Below, one piece after another: positions 22,901 to 31,653 of a stretch of 64,000 bases of DNA. Origin of the DNA: Prochlorococcus marinus str. MIT 1013 (GTDB taxonomy: Bacteria > Cyanobacteriota > Cyanobacteriia > PCC-6307 > Cyanobiaceae). Where the stretch lies: contig NZ_CP114778.1 of NCBI RefSeq assembly GCF_027359395.1, positions 310,001 through 374,000 of the forward strand. The letters run 5' to 3'. The position numbers and the translations under genes are program-made. The notes under the pieces are model-generated. The model was not told the DNA's origin, ran no database searches, and saw only the letters and a list, made by a program, of their open reading frames with translations. Numbering within the stretch: the first letter of the stretch is position 1; each line of letters begins with the position of its first letter.

Positions 22901-23499
22901 TAAATGAAAAGCTTATTAATCCTTCATTAGTTTATGGATATTTTCCTTGTGGTAGAGTTGGTAATAATTTAAAAGTATATGATAAAGATCACCAAAGCCT
23001 TTTAGGTGATTTTTTATTACCTAGGCAAAGATCTGGGAAAAGGTTTTGTATAGCAGATTTTTATAATGACTTAAATAACAATCAGCCTACAGATTATTTG
23101 CCAATGCAGGCTGTAACTATGGGAGAATCAGCTAGTGAATATTCTCATAAATTATTTAGTCAAGATTCATATTCTGATTATCTATTTTTTCATGGGTTAA
23201 CTGTCCAACTGGCAGAAGCACTTGCTGAATATATACATTCTGTTATTAGAATCGAATGTGGTTTTGAAGATTATGAACCTGACAATATTAAAGATATATT
23301 AGATGTTAAATACCGAGGTTGCCGTTATTCTTTTGGGTATCCAGCTTGTCCAGAAGTTTCAGATTCTAGAAAACAACTACTTTGGCTTAATGCAAAAAAA
23401 ATCAATATCTCAATGGACGAAAGTGAGCAACTTCATCCAGAACAAAGCACCACAGCTATTGTTGCATTACATCCAGTCGCTAAATACTTTGGAATATAA
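19951..23499 (+). CDS. metH: Cobalamin-dependent methionine synthase
   Basis: MetH transfers a methyl group from methyltetrahydrofolate to homocysteine through cobalamin. All modules are present in 1182 residues: the homocysteine domain with zinc cysteines (C226 in LNCATGPE and the [10 protein letters not shown] pair near 292-293), the folate-binding domain starting near VGERLNASG, the cobalamin cap and domain with DVHDIGKN near 741-748, and the C-terminal reactivation domain with [13 protein letters not shown]. The pairing with cobN and cobU is consistent with home-made cobalamin. I see no cobalamin riboswitch in the 63 bp leader. Confidence 0.97.
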   Translation: MTDFLAYLNSDKRPILVFDGATGTSLQDQQLNADDYGGASLEGCNENLVLTSVSSVEKVHESFLNAGCDVIETNTFGATSIVLDEYGIGNKAYEINLKAAQIARNVANKYQSAEKPRFVAGSIGPTTKLPTLGHISFDELKNSYLEQAKALIEGGIDLFIIETCQDVLQIKAALQSVNEAIGSGKRIPLMVSVTMETTGQMLIGSDISSITTILEPFNIDILGLNCATGPEEMKDHIKYLSEHSPFHISCIPNAGLPENVGGKAHYRLTPMELKFQLSHFINDLGVQLIGGCCGTRPEHIKQLSDLSKELLSSEQRLDTLSKERSIIPAASSIYESIPYVQDNSFLIVGERLNASGSKKVRELLNDEDWDGLVGIAKSQLKENAHVLDVNVDFVGRNGIEDMSMLVKRLVNNINLPLMLDSTDYEKMESGLKHAGGKCILNSTNYEDGPGRFYKVIDLAKRYGSAVVIGTIDEDGMARSADKKAEIATRAYKDATDYGLKAYELFYDPLALPISTGLEEDRKNGLETIKAIKLIKDQHPEVHLILGISNVSFGLSSSARIVLNSIFLNEAINAGLDSAIVSPSKILPLNKISEEEIKICMDLIYDRRIFENNVCTYDPLTTLTSYFDDSKTLLNKSTNNDDIKLPIEEKLKNHIIDGEKTNLHSNLDIALNKYKPLVIINEFLLDGMKVVGELFGSGQMQLPFVLQSAETMKFAVSYLEDFMDKSEVKQSKGKFIIATVKGDVHDIGKNLVDIILSNNGYEVINLGIKQEVNSIINAQKEHNADCIAMSGLLVKSTAFMKDNLKALNEEDISVPIILGGAALTPKFVNQDCASVYKGKVIYGKDAFTDLKFMDSYMKAKELNNWDNFSGFKEGAPEGITIGNYNNTNTHQKININKIKEKPIEDNSRSKDISEIDPIKPPFIGPKFLLDKDIDITKVYKFLDRNALFAGQWQMKRSKQMSASDYKDFLLKKAEPKLDYWMNKIINEKLINPSLVYGYFPCGRVGNNLKVYDKDHQSLLGDFLLPRQRSGKRFCIADFYNDLNNNQPTDYLPMQAVTMGESASEYSHKLFSQDSYSDYLFFHGLTVQLAEALAEYIHSVIRIECGFEDYEPDNIKDILDVKYRGCRYSFGYPACPEVSDSRKQLLWLNAKKINISMDESEQLHPEQSTTAIVALHPVAKYFGI

Positions 23500-23532
23500 A
23501 TATCATGCCTTATTTGATATTTATATAGAAAA

Positions 23533-23880
23533 TTAGTTACTAATTTCATCGATTGTTTCTAATACTTCCATCTGAAACTCTGCCATTGATTCTGAGTCAC
23601 TTAAATCAATTCCCTCTCCGGCAGCATTTTGAGTTAATTCCTGAAAGTGAAAAGCACCTTCACCCGTCGCCAAAAATTCCATACCAGAAGTTTCCCCGCT
23701 CTCGCGAAACGCATCGCATAGAGCTATAAAAGCTTGGTCTTCAGAAAAGTCCCAATCCATCGAGGACACATTACTAAATGAGGTTTTACCTCTTTCCCCC
23801 CTGCTTTCGTCAACCTTATTTGCCAATAATCTTAAACTATTTTGCAAATTGATAAATTTGCTTTTTCCTTCGTTAACCAT
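23533..23880 (-). CDS. Conserved acidic protein of unknown function
   Basis: A 115-residue acidic, soluble protein I do not recognise. It is rich in Asp and Glu, with the segments SSMDWDFSEDQAFIALCDAF and ESGETSGMEFLATGEGAFHFQ and an acidic C-terminal helix ending in LETIDEISN. It has no membrane segment or signal peptide. Its composition is normal for a real protein, and it is convergent with metH, 33 bp away. The start is an ATG immediately preceded by an 8-bp inverted repeat that could hide it from ribosomes; no clear Shine-Dalgarno is visible. Confidence 0.75.
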   Translation of the reverse strand: MVNEGKSKFINLQNSLRLLANKVDESRGERGKTSFSNVSSMDWDFSEDQAFIALCDAFRESGETSGMEFLATGEGAFHFQELTQNAAGEGIDLSDSESMAEFQMEVLETIDEISN

Positions 23881-23903
23881 AAACCATTCCAGTGCAATGG
23901 TTT
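23881..23903 (-). promoter_or_regulatory. Hairpin directly before a start codon
   Basis: AAACCATT and AATGGTTT form a perfect 8-bp inverted repeat with a 7-base loop, ending one base before the ATG of the 115-residue gene. In that gene's RNA the hairpin would cover the place where a ribosome site belongs. It also contains an upstream ATG opening a four-codon frame that overlaps the gene start. A control role is inference. Confidence 0.45.
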
Positions 23904-24275
23904 TTGAGAACTTGGCGATTTAATTGCTAGCTCATGACTTTCGAGTTCGTTCTCCTTTTCATTTTTGCAAATATGATTTAATAAAAGGATTTTTAATCGA
24001 ATAAACGAGAAGATCTTGCACGTTATCAAGCAGTCTGTAGAAGCCTATAAATCGCCTCTAGTGCGTCAAACCAATTGTATACGTGCAATCCACCCATTCA
24101 TGCCCTAGACGGCTTATTAGGCATAAATCTCATGACTTCGCGTAACTTGATTAGCTTCTTCATTAATTTTGAAGTTAATGATTATTGATTAGTTAATAAG
24201 CTTTTAAATAATTTTTTATTTTTTAGATTATTAATTATATAATCAAATAAAATTAATTATCTAGGTCTATTTGAG
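23904..24275. other. Gene-free stretch with locally higher GC and inverted repeats
   Basis: No convincing gene is found here. Positions 24000-24150 are richer in G and C than the surrounding spacers. TTGCACGT at 24016-24023 and ACGTGCAA at 24081-24088 form a perfect 8-bp inverted repeat, and ATGCC/GGCAT enclose 24109-24132. This could be a structured leader of the reverse-strand 115-residue gene or a small RNA. The last 100 bases before apa are very AT-rich and probably hold its promoter. Confidence 0.4.
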
Positions 24276-25112
24276 GTGAAGAGCGAAATTATATGGTCTA
24301 AAGCTCTCGAGATTAGTAGAAAAGCTGTAGATTGCGGTGCTGTAATTCCACTAGAGACTAAAAAATATCAATCAAATGATGCATATTGTGATTATGAACT
24401 ACGTTTTCTCAAAACTCCTATACCTAAGTATTTAATTGAATATGGACCTATACGAAATCCATTTATTCCTTGGGATACTAGACTACAAATACTGCCAATA
24501 AATGATAAACATACACTAATATTAAATAAATATCCAGTACAAATAGGGCACATGTTATTAATAACCAATTGCTGGAAACCACAAAATGGTTGGCTTAGTG
24601 AAGATGATTTTGAAGCTATTCAAAATGTTGATAATGATACTACCGGTTTATGGTTTTTTAATAGTAGTAAAGAATCTGGTGCTAGTCAGCCTCACCGACA
24701 TTTTCAATTATTACCAAGACATTATAATGAGAGTATTTGTCCTAGATATGAATGGTTTTGCTCTTTATTAAATAACATGCACGATACCAATTCTAAAATT
24801 TCTCATTGTATATCAATTAGACCTAGGAATAAAAAAGAAGTCTTAAACTCGAATGATTTATTTAACTCATATAAGTCTATGGCTAAAGAGATGAATATAG
24901 GTGATATTGACTTAATTAATAAACCTATAAAACCATATAATTTGCTTATAACATCTAAATGGATTGCACTTATAACACGTAAAACTGATAGATCTAATGG
25001 ATTCAGTATAAATGCTCTTGGTTTCGCTGGTTATTTTCTTGGAACAAAAAGATCTGATGTAGATACTCTTATTAAATTTGGTCCAGAAAGAATATTAATG
25101 GATGTGATTTAA
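24276..25112 (+). CDS. apa: ATP adenylyltransferase (diadenosine tetraphosphate phosphorylase)
   Basis: The family splits Ap4A and similar dinucleotides by phosphorolysis, controlling stress nucleotides. The HIT-like histidine motif SQPHRHFQLLP is near residues 141-151. The upstream block NPFIPWD and the substrate segment LILNKYPVQIGHMLLI are also diagnostic. The length of 278 residues is typical of bacterial members. The start is a GTG; the ribosome site is weak. The gene stands alone, with a convergent 59-residue gene behind it. Confidence 0.88.
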   Translation: MKSEIIWSKALEISRKAVDCGAVIPLETKKYQSNDAYCDYELRFLKTPIPKYLIEYGPIRNPFIPWDTRLQILPINDKHTLILNKYPVQIGHMLLITNCWKPQNGWLSEDDFEAIQNVDNDTTGLWFFNSSKESGASQPHRHFQLLPRHYNESICPRYEWFCSLLNNMHDTNSKISHCISIRPRNKKEVLNSNDLFNSYKSMAKEMNIGDIDLINKPIKPYNLLITSKWIALITRKTDRSNGFSINALGFAGYFLGTKRSDVDTLIKFGPERILMDVI

Positions 25113-25131
25113 GCAGTAGATTAAAGTTAAT

Positions 25132-25311
25132 TTAGCCTTCGACACTAGGAGTTGTTGAATTCATTTGTTCTTCAAGTTTTGATATTGATGCTGTGATTGC
25201 AGCAAGTTTTCTTTCATAAGATTCTTTAATAGAAATTAAAAAATTTAATTTCTTTTCTTGAAAAAATTTTTTTCTTTCATTCCAGTTTCTAGATGAGTCG
25301 CAGAAGTTCAT
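25132..25311 (-). CDS. Small helical protein of unknown function (59 residues)
   Basis: A 59-residue frame running from an ATG at 25311 to a TAA at 25132. It starts MNFCDSSRNWNERKKFFQEK and continues with a heptad-like stretch (SYERKLAAITASISKLEEQM) likely to form a coiled coil. Charged helical content and good codon use argue for a real gene in spite of its size. It is convergent with apa, with 19 bp between stops. I do not recognise its function. No clear Shine-Dalgarno precedes it. Confidence 0.65.
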   Translation of the reverse strand: MNFCDSSRNWNERKKFFQEKKLNFLISIKESYERKLAAITASISKLEEQMNSTTPSVEG

Positions 25312-25482
25312 TTCTGATTACATTTTTATTAACTGTAAAAATAATACATAATAATATTGATCAATGTGGACATAATTTAATTTTAAGATAATATACTGAA
25401 ATTTTAATATATTTTGCAATTAGAGATTAATTATATAAATTCAAAGCTAAAAGTGTTTTGAAGATAAAAATGCTATTAATAT

Positions 25483-26541
25483 GTGACTAGATATAAGGAT
25501 CTTGTGGCAGAAGGGGAAGGCAAGGAAGTAAAGAGAATATCAATTGATTTACCAATTGATCTAGTTGCTGGCGTCGATCGACTTCGTAAAGAGTGGGGAT
25601 TTAGAGCTAGAGGACTAGTTTTTGAGAGATTATTAGAGGTTATTTTATCTAATGATTTGGATGATAATATAATTGAAAATAAACAACTAGATTTTAATCA
25701 TAATAGTAATCAGGATTCTTCATCTTCTCAAAATGGAATAGATATTAGTAACCAGGAAGAAAAAGCACTTGTGATAGTTGGTAATAAGAATATTGAAATA
25801 AAAAACGTTGCTGTCAATGATGTCAAACCTAAGGATGTTCAAAGTAATAAACAAGATATTGTCTCTACAGGCATTGAATTACCAGGTTTTATTAGAAAAC
25901 AAACTACAAATCTAAAGAGAAGTTTGAGTAAAGATAAAACTTTTAAAAATATGGAAGATACCTCAATTACCACTATTAATATTGATGATTTGTTAAAAGC
26001 GAAAGATGCTGCAGAAAAACATTGGATCTATCTTTATGGGCAAAAACCGACTGAAAGTGTCATTGAGGCTTCAATGATATGGCTTGCTAGAGATATCTGG
26101 CCAAATGTCGATGGCACAGAAAATATTCCTTTTACTTGGAATGCTGCCTGTAAAATGCTTAATTCCTATTGCAGTGATTGGAAAATTGATGCGGTAACTT
26201 TTGATGATGTGGTTATATTGGCAGGAGCGCTCGAAGATCCCTTTTCAGCTAAAAACCTAAGAAGTAGAATCCCCACGCTCATTCGCAGATTCGTTAATAA
26301 ATTCAAACGTAGTCAAAATGTAACTTCATTCCAAACGCTTGAGTCTACGATGACTGTTCATGGTGCTCTGAAGTTATTGGGGTTGCCAACAAAGGCTGGA
26401 TCATCGTTAACCCTTTCTTTTATTAGAGATGCCTATAAAGAAAAAGCTCTTTCCAATCATCCTGACGCTGGAGGATCTAACGAAACCATGAGAAAGTTAA
26501 ACGAGGCTTATCAGTTACTCAAAGATTTATACAAAAATTAG
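25483..26541 (+). CDS. J-domain protein with N-terminal ribbon-helix-helix-like segment
   Basis: A 352-residue protein with a J domain at the C-terminus (about 290-352), including the HPD motif at about 326-328 in NHPDAGGSNETMRKLNEAY. This motif stimulates DnaK ATPase in known J-proteins. Residues about 16-55 (VKRISIDLPIDLVAGVDRL and following) resemble a ribbon-helix-helix DNA-binding fold, followed by a low-complexity polar linker and a central helical domain. The G/F and zinc-finger regions of classical DnaJ are absent. The start is a GTG in the context ATGTGA. The combination suggests a specialised co-chaperone; its client is unknown. Confidence 0.8.
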   Translation: MTRYKDLVAEGEGKEVKRISIDLPIDLVAGVDRLRKEWGFRARGLVFERLLEVILSNDLDDNIIENKQLDFNHNSNQDSSSSQNGIDISNQEEKALVIVGNKNIEIKNVAVNDVKPKDVQSNKQDIVSTGIELPGFIRKQTTNLKRSLSKDKTFKNMEDTSITTINIDDLLKAKDAAEKHWIYLYGQKPTESVIEASMIWLARDIWPNVDGTENIPFTWNAACKMLNSYCSDWKIDAVTFDDVVILAGALEDPFSAKNLRSRIPTLIRRFVNKFKRSQNVTSFQTLESTMTVHGALKLLGLPTKAGSSLTLSFIRDAYKEKALSNHPDAGGSNETMRKLNEAYQLLKDLYKN

Positions 26542-26548
26542 GATCTTA

Positions 26549-26592
26549 CAAGTCTTATCATGGTCTAACTATGGGTCTATATATAAGACTTG
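26549..26592 (+). terminator. Inverted repeat behind the J-domain gene, possible terminator
   Basis: CAAGTCTTAT (26549-26558) and ATAAGACTTG (26583-26592) are a perfect 10-bp inverted repeat, 8 bp after the stop, with a 24-base loop. There is no T-run, so it is either an atypical terminator or an RNA-stabilising hairpin. Confidence 0.4.
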
Positions 26593-27253
26593 CATTAGAC
26601 GAGTTAGATTAGAAATGAATTTAATTAATTAAGGATTGGAGTAAATAAAGATCCGTTAATTCAAATTATTATTTTCTTTTAGTTGAAAAATTAATTCATC
26701 AAAGGTACAAGAAGTCATCTATTGCAATTTAAAATGCATTAAAATTGGAATTTATATTTATGCGTTTTGTCGAGTTTCTTTGGATTTAGCTTTGCCTAAG
26801 ATTAGATTTGTCCATTTTTTGTCCAGTCGTCATTGCATAGCTTTAATTCATTGCTATAACATGTTTTTATCCCCTGCATAACTGCTTTATAGACAGTTAT
26901 GCATTTCAAGAAAAAACATAATTCATTTTTGCTTTAAATAGCAAGAGATTATTTCTGAATTTAGAGTATATTCTCGTCTCTCACTTCTATTATTAGACTC
27001 TTTATGAGTCCTAAATCGATTCTCGTATGAGAGTCTAAAGATATCTTTTCTGCGTTGTTGTTGTTGAATTTATATATGGCGATGTATTTAATATTATTAA
27101 TCTCTAATCAAATTTTAAAACAAAGAAACTAAGAAGACAGCCATGAAAACATGCAGACTTTGTCAATTATTTCGAGGATCTGGCTTGATCTACTATGTCT
27201 TGCCCTGGTCTATAGCTAAGACTAAGTTTTAGACTTAGACTGGACGCGTTAGA
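26593..27253. other. Long gene-free stretch with several inverted repeats
   Basis: About 660 bp without a convincing protein gene between the J-domain gene and the end of pheT. Besides the hairpin at 26875-26903 it holds TTAGACTCT/AGAGTCTAA (26993-27001 and 27030-27038, 9 bp perfect) and CTAAGACTAA/TTAGACTTAG (27216-27238, one mismatch), the last perhaps ending pheT transcription. A 29-codon frame at 27143-27232 is possible but weak. The stretch is a candidate location for small RNAs. Confidence 0.5.
26875..26903. repeat. Strong 10-bp hairpin
   Basis: TGCATAACTG and CAGTTATGCA are perfectly complementary, with a 9-base loop (CTTTATAGA). Being in the middle of a gene-free stretch, it is not obviously the terminator of any gene. 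It could be part of a small RNA or a protein-binding site. Confidence 0.55.
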
Positions 27254-29728
27254 CTAGCTTCTGAGGTCAGCTTTTATCCTTTCTTTAAGAGCATTCCTTA
27301 TTTTTTCGTGTATTGGATTTATATCTTCTTCTACTAGAGTTTTTTTAGGATCCCTATACTTTATTCTAAAAGCCTGGCTAACAGAATCCTCGGGAATAGA
27401 AGATCCCTCGTATCGGTCTATCAATTCCACTTTTTCTAAAAGTGGTCTTCCGGTTTTCTTGATTAGATTAATTATTTCTAATGAGCTATATTTTTTTGAA
27501 TGAATAAGCGCAATATCTCTTTCCATGTAAGGAACAGTGGGATAATCCTTGTAAATTCTTGTCCAATTTGATTTCCTTGTCGTGGCTTTAATCAAGGCAT
27601 CATATTCAAGGTTAAATAAATAAGTTTCTTTAATTAGATCATATTTCTCAGAAAGAGAAGGGTGAGTTTGACCAAAGTATCCGATACTTTTTCCTTCAAC
27701 AAATAATTCAGATGTTCGACCCGGATGCATGAAATCTTTGTCGCTAAGTTGCTTATCAATAATTTCAATTCCTAGAACTTCAAGAGATTGCTTAAGTTTT
27801 CCTCTTGCTGCAAAATAATCTAATGATATTTGTTTTGATGCTGTTCCCCACTTGCTAAATCGTTTATTACCAGTCAGCGAACCTGCTAATAAATTAGTTT
27901 CTACAAAGCTTTCTTTATCTTTTTTGTATGTCTTTGCTATTTCAAAGATCCAACAACCTTCAGCTCCAAAAGATACATTTCTCTGCAGAATTTTAAGATG
28001 TTCATCCCATACATTTGTTCTTAATCTACTTGTCTCTGATAATAATGGATTTTTGATTAATACAATATTTTCATCATTATTATCAGGACCAACAAGTGAA
28101 GAAGTAACTACTTCTTGAAAACCATTATAGATAAAAGAATTTCGTAAACGTCTTTCAACCAATTTAGAAGGTGTTAGTACTCCTGGCTCAAGAGGATCTG
28201 GCATATTTGAATCGAAATTATCATAGCCAATTAGTCTTGCTATCTCTTCTATTAAATCAATTTCTCTTGTTAAATCAGATGATCTGTAAGGAGGAATTTG
28301 TACATTCCAACCACTAGAATTAGAAGTAAGTAGACAACCAAGCTTTGTTAGAAGATGCTCAATCTCATCCTTATTAAGATGACGAAGTGTATTTGAACTT
28401 TTATCTAATACATTATTAATTGAGCAACTGAATTTACCTAGGACGCTATTTATTTTTTCCATTCTAAGATTGACACTAATACTACTGTTCTTAAATCCAT
28501 TATTAACATGAGTCGATTTAATATTCGCTCCTAATTCTAACGAAATAAGTTTACTCGCTCTATTTGAGACTGCTAATGTAATATTAGGAGATATGCCCTT
28601 TTCGTATCTACTACTTGCATCTGTCCTGAGCCCTATTTCTCTACTACTATTTCTAATAGATGTAGGAGTAAACACAGCCGCTTCTAACCAAATCCTTGTT
28701 GTTTTAGCACTTACAGAACTATTATTTCCACCAATAATTCCAGCTATTGCAATTGGAAAATCGTCGCATGTAATTACCTTTATATTTGGATTTAATTTAT
28801 ATTCTTTTTTATCAAGAGAAATAAATGATTCGCCTTCTTTACCATTTCTAATACCAAAATCATTTGGTATTACTTTTCTACCTACTATATTATCTAATAG
28901 ATCTGCATCAAAGGCATGTAGAGGCTGTCCTTGTTCAAGCATTAAATAATTTGTTATGTCTACAACTGGATTTATACAATTTTGTCTTAATGAACATAAT
29001 TTATAATTAATATTTTTGTTTATCTTTCCAGTATTATCTATGTTATCTATATATGTAAGTGAGTAGATACAGTCTGAACCAAGCGTTTCTTTATCTCTTA
29101 TCTTTGGTTCAAACCTTTCAAATTCTTCATCATAATTTAAGTTTGGTAATGTTAATTTTGAATTTGTTATTGTTGATATTTCTCGTGCTATACCCACCAT
29201 AGACATACCATCAGGTCTGTTAGCAGTAATAGCTAATTCAATTATGGTGTCATTTAAACCAAGATAATCCACAGCATTTGATCCAATGGGAGGGATATTT
29301 GTTTCACTTTCTTCAAGAATTTCTATACCTTTATTATTACTTTCAATGCCTAATTCATCCAATGAACAAATCATTCCTTCGCTTTCTACTCCACGTAAAT
29401 TAGATAATTTTATTTTTAATGACTTAGAAGATAAATAGGCTCCAACCTTCGCTACAAGGACGTGATATCCAGCTTTTACGTTTTGTGCACCACAAACAAT
29501 ACTAAGCTTTTTGGGTAAACCAACATCTACAGAACAAACTTTGAGCTTTTCGGCATTTGGATGTGGTTTGATTTCGTCAACAAAACCAATAACAACATTC
29601 TTTGCTTGCTCTGATAAGTCTTCTAATGATTCAACTTCAAAACCTGTCATTGAAAGCTTTTCAGCTAATAAATCAATATCATCGTTAAATTCAACAAGAT
29701 TTTTTAGCCAGGAAACTGATACCTTCAT
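27254..29728 (-). CDS. pheT: Phenylalanyl-tRNA synthetase beta subunit
   Basis: PheT pairs with PheS to charge tRNA-Phe. In 824 residues it shows the N-terminal tRNA-binding domain (IGFVDEIKPHPNAEKLKVC, about 47-65), the B3/B4 editing region with VVDITNYLMLEQGQPLHAFD, the B5 domain, the catalytic-like core and the C-terminal anticodon-binding FDX-ACB domain with YPTVPYMERDIALI. pheS is not in the window, as in many cyanobacteria. It is divergent from rpmG across about 116 bp. Confidence 0.96.
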   Translation of the reverse strand: MKVSVSWLKNLVEFNDDIDLLAEKLSMTGFEVESLEDLSEQAKNVVIGFVDEIKPHPNAEKLKVCSVDVGLPKKLSIVCGAQNVKAGYHVLVAKVGAYLSSKSLKIKLSNLRGVESEGMICSLDELGIESNNKGIEILEESETNIPPIGSNAVDYLGLNDTIIELAITANRPDGMSMVGIAREISTITNSKLTLPNLNYDEEFERFEPKIRDKETLGSDCIYSLTYIDNIDNTGKINKNINYKLCSLRQNCINPVVDITNYLMLEQGQPLHAFDADLLDNIVGRKVIPNDFGIRNGKEGESFISLDKKEYKLNPNIKVITCDDFPIAIAGIIGGNNSSVSAKTTRIWLEAAVFTPTSIRNSSREIGLRTDASSRYEKGISPNITLAVSNRASKLISLELGANIKSTHVNNGFKNSSISVNLRMEKINSVLGKFSCSINNVLDKSSNTLRHLNKDEIEHLLTKLGCLLTSNSSGWNVQIPPYRSSDLTREIDLIEEIARLIGYDNFDSNMPDPLEPGVLTPSKLVERRLRNSFIYNGFQEVVTSSLVGPDNNDENIVLIKNPLLSETSRLRTNVWDEHLKILQRNVSFGAEGCWIFEIAKTYKKDKESFVETNLLAGSLTGNKRFSKWGTASKQISLDYFAARGKLKQSLEVLGIEIIDKQLSDKDFMHPGRTSELFVEGKSIGYFGQTHPSLSEKYDLIKETYLFNLEYDALIKATTRKSNWTRIYKDYPTVPYMERDIALIHSKKYSSLEIINLIKKTGRPLLEKVELIDRYEGSSIPEDSVSQAFRIKYRDPKKTLVEEDINPIHEKIRNALKERIKADLRS

Positions 29729-29844
29729 GATTTGCTCTGACAGGAGTTAAACATAGTTGCTCAAATGAATTTATAAAAAAGGGTGCTTAGCCTAGTAAGA
29801 TTGTACTTTGTTCCCTAGACTCACAAAAGTTGAGCTAAGTTCAT

Positions 29845-30042
29845 ATGGCTAAAAAAGGTACCAGAATAGTGGTTACTTTAGAATGTACTGAGTCTAGATC
29901 TGTGCCTAGCTCAGAGAAACGCTCTGCAGGAGTATCTAGATACACCACAGAAAAAAATCGTAGGAACACTTCTGAGAGACTTGAACTTAAAAAATTCTGT
30001 CCTGAATTAAACAAGATGACTATTCATAGAGAAATCAAATAA
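29845..30042 (+). CDS. rpmG: 50S ribosomal protein L33
   Basis: A basic 65-residue protein beginning [16 protein letters not shown] and ending in a lysine-rich tail. The [21 protein letters not shown] block is characteristic of bacterial and plastid L33. The zinc cysteines of some L33 forms are partly missing, which is common. rpsR follows 27 bp downstream, the conserved L33-S18 pair of cyanobacteria and plastids. Confidence 0.95.
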   Translation: MAKKGTRIVVTLECTESRSVPSSEKRSAGVSRYTTEKNRRNTSERLELKKFCPELNKMTIHREIK

Positions 30043-30069
30043 TCATTTCCTTTTATACACTTTTTTAAA

Positions 30070-30291
30070 ATGACTAATTCACTATTTAAACAAAAGCTCT
30101 CTCCTGTAAAGCCAGGAGATCCTATTGACTATAAAGACGTAGAATTATTAAAAAAATTTATTACGGATAGAGGTAAAATCTTACCTAGAAGACTTACAGG
30201 ACTAACAGCCAAGCAACAAAGAGATTTAACCACAGCAGTTAAAAGAGCAAGAATTATTGCCTTACTTCCCTTTGTTAATCCTGAAGGATAA
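30070..30291 (+). CDS. rpsR: 30S ribosomal protein S18
   Basis: A 73-residue basic protein with the S18 signature: [41 protein letters not shown] and IALLPF. It binds S6 and 16S rRNA in the platform. It forms an operon with rpmG, and the RNB exonuclease gene begins 23 bp downstream, suggesting cotranscription of ribosomal and RNA-processing genes. Confidence 0.97.
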   Translation: MTNSLFKQKLSPVKPGDPIDYKDVELLKKFITDRGKILPRRLTGLTAKQQRDLTTAVKRARIIALLPFVNPEG

Positions 30292-30314
30292 GTTATTATT
30301 CTATTAATAATAGA

Positions 30315-31595
30315 ATGTGCAATGAAATAATAGATAACGAAATAATAAATATAATATCTAGATTCAAACAGACAAATAACACAAGCTCTGTATTAAAAGA
30401 TCTGACACATCTGAAAACTTACTCAATAGATGACTCTCAAACCTTAGAAATAGATGATGCTATTTCATTAGAAAAAATATCGCGTCATTACAAGTTATGG
30501 ATCCACATTGCATCACCTTCTTCATATATTGAATATCAATCAGCTATTGATAAGAAGGCAAGGAAGCTTATTTCAACTATTTATTTATCAACTAATACTT
30601 ATTACATGCTTCCCGAAATTTTAATTAATAATTTTTTTAGTCTAAGTGAAAAAGAAAAGAGAGAATCATTGAGCATAGGTGTTATTTTTAATGAAGACGG
30701 CAGTGTTTCTTCTTCAGAAATAGTACCGACTTTAATCAAAGTAGACTACAGATTAAACTATTCAGAAGCTGATGAACTTATTGATTATGCTCCAAAAGAA
30801 GAAGATTTAAACTATATCTCACAAATTTTACAAAGTAGAAAATGCTGGAGAAAGAATTCAGGTGCTGTGGAAATACTAGAATCATATGGAAAGATTATTG
30901 TAGAAGATAAGATTCCCATCCTTAAGATAATAGATCCAACGTTATCTAGACAATTAATAAGTGAAGCAATGATCTTGTACGGAAATATAATTTCTGATTT
31001 TACTAAGGTCAATAAAATTCCTGTACCATATAGGGTTCAAGAAAGCATTGATATAGTTAGTAAAGACAATATTCAAACTTCGAATAATAATGTTTTATAT
31101 AATTTTTTACTTAAGAAAAACATGAGTAAATCATATTATTCTTTAACCCCTATGCCTCACTATAGTTTAGGTTTAACATCTTATTTACATTCTACATCGC
31201 CTATTAGAAGATATGCTGATTTGTTAGTCAGTTATCAATTAAATAGATATCTTAAAAATAAAGATCTTATATCTAAAGAAGAAGTTGAACAAATTATTCA
31301 TGATATTAATAATCAAGGAAGACAAAATATTATGAGATATAGAGAAGATCAAAAATATTGGTTAAGTAAATGGTTCGAAAATAACTCGTTTAGAGAATAT
31401 CAAGTAATATTACTCAATTGGATAAACAGATTTAAAAATATATGTATTTTATACTTTATAGAATATAAGTTTTCTACTATATGTAATTTAAATTCAAAAA
31501 TAAATTTAAATATTGGAGATAATTTATACGTTAAAAATACAATCCATAATAATAATGATATAATTCATTTTGAATTAATTTCATCATCTAAATAA
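30315..31595 (+). CDS. Short RNB-domain exoribonuclease (RNase II/Zam type)
   Basis: A 426-residue RNase II-like protein consisting of little more than the catalytic RNB domain. The metal site is intact in SIDDSQTLEIDDA: D39, E45, D47 and D48 align with D201, D207, D209 and D210 of E. coli RNase II, with one Asp-to-Glu change. The downstream motif STSPIRRYADL is also intact. Cold-shock domains and a full S1 domain are lacking. Cyanobacterial relatives are named Zam after an acetazolamide-resistance phenotype. It is probably a 3'-5' exoribonuclease, and it follows rpsR closely. Confidence 0.88.
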   Translation: MCNEIIDNEIINIISRFKQTNNTSSVLKDLTHLKTYSIDDSQTLEIDDAISLEKISRHYKLWIHIASPSSYIEYQSAIDKKARKLISTIYLSTNTYYMLPEILINNFFSLSEKEKRESLSIGVIFNEDGSVSSSEIVPTLIKVDYRLNYSEADELIDYAPKEEDLNYISQILQSRKCWRKNSGAVEILESYGKIIVEDKIPILKIIDPTLSRQLISEAMILYGNIISDFTKVNKIPVPYRVQESIDIVSKDNIQTSNNNVLYNFLLKKNMSKSYYSLTPMPHYSLGLTSYLHSTSPIRRYADLLVSYQLNRYLKNKDLISKEEVEQIIHDINNQGRQNIMRYREDQKYWLSKWFENNSFREYQVILLNWINRFKNICILYFIEYKFSTICNLNSKINLNIGDNLYVKNTIHNNNDIIHFELISSSK

Positions 31596-31653
31596 AAGAA
31601 AATTTTTAATGTGCAAAAGCTTTAAAAATATAATATAATAATTAGAGTATTTG

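Noticed and set aside
23832-24029. 65-codon reverse-strand frame starting with TTG
   Set aside because: Overlaps the start of the better 115-residue gene in another frame, has no ribosome site, and runs through the inverted-repeat region.
24000-24150. Signal recognition particle RNA or tmRNA in the GC-richer spacer
   Set aside because: The conserved SRP Alu/GGAAGCAGC core and the tRNA-like ends of tmRNA were looked for by eye and not found; only simple inverted repeats remain.
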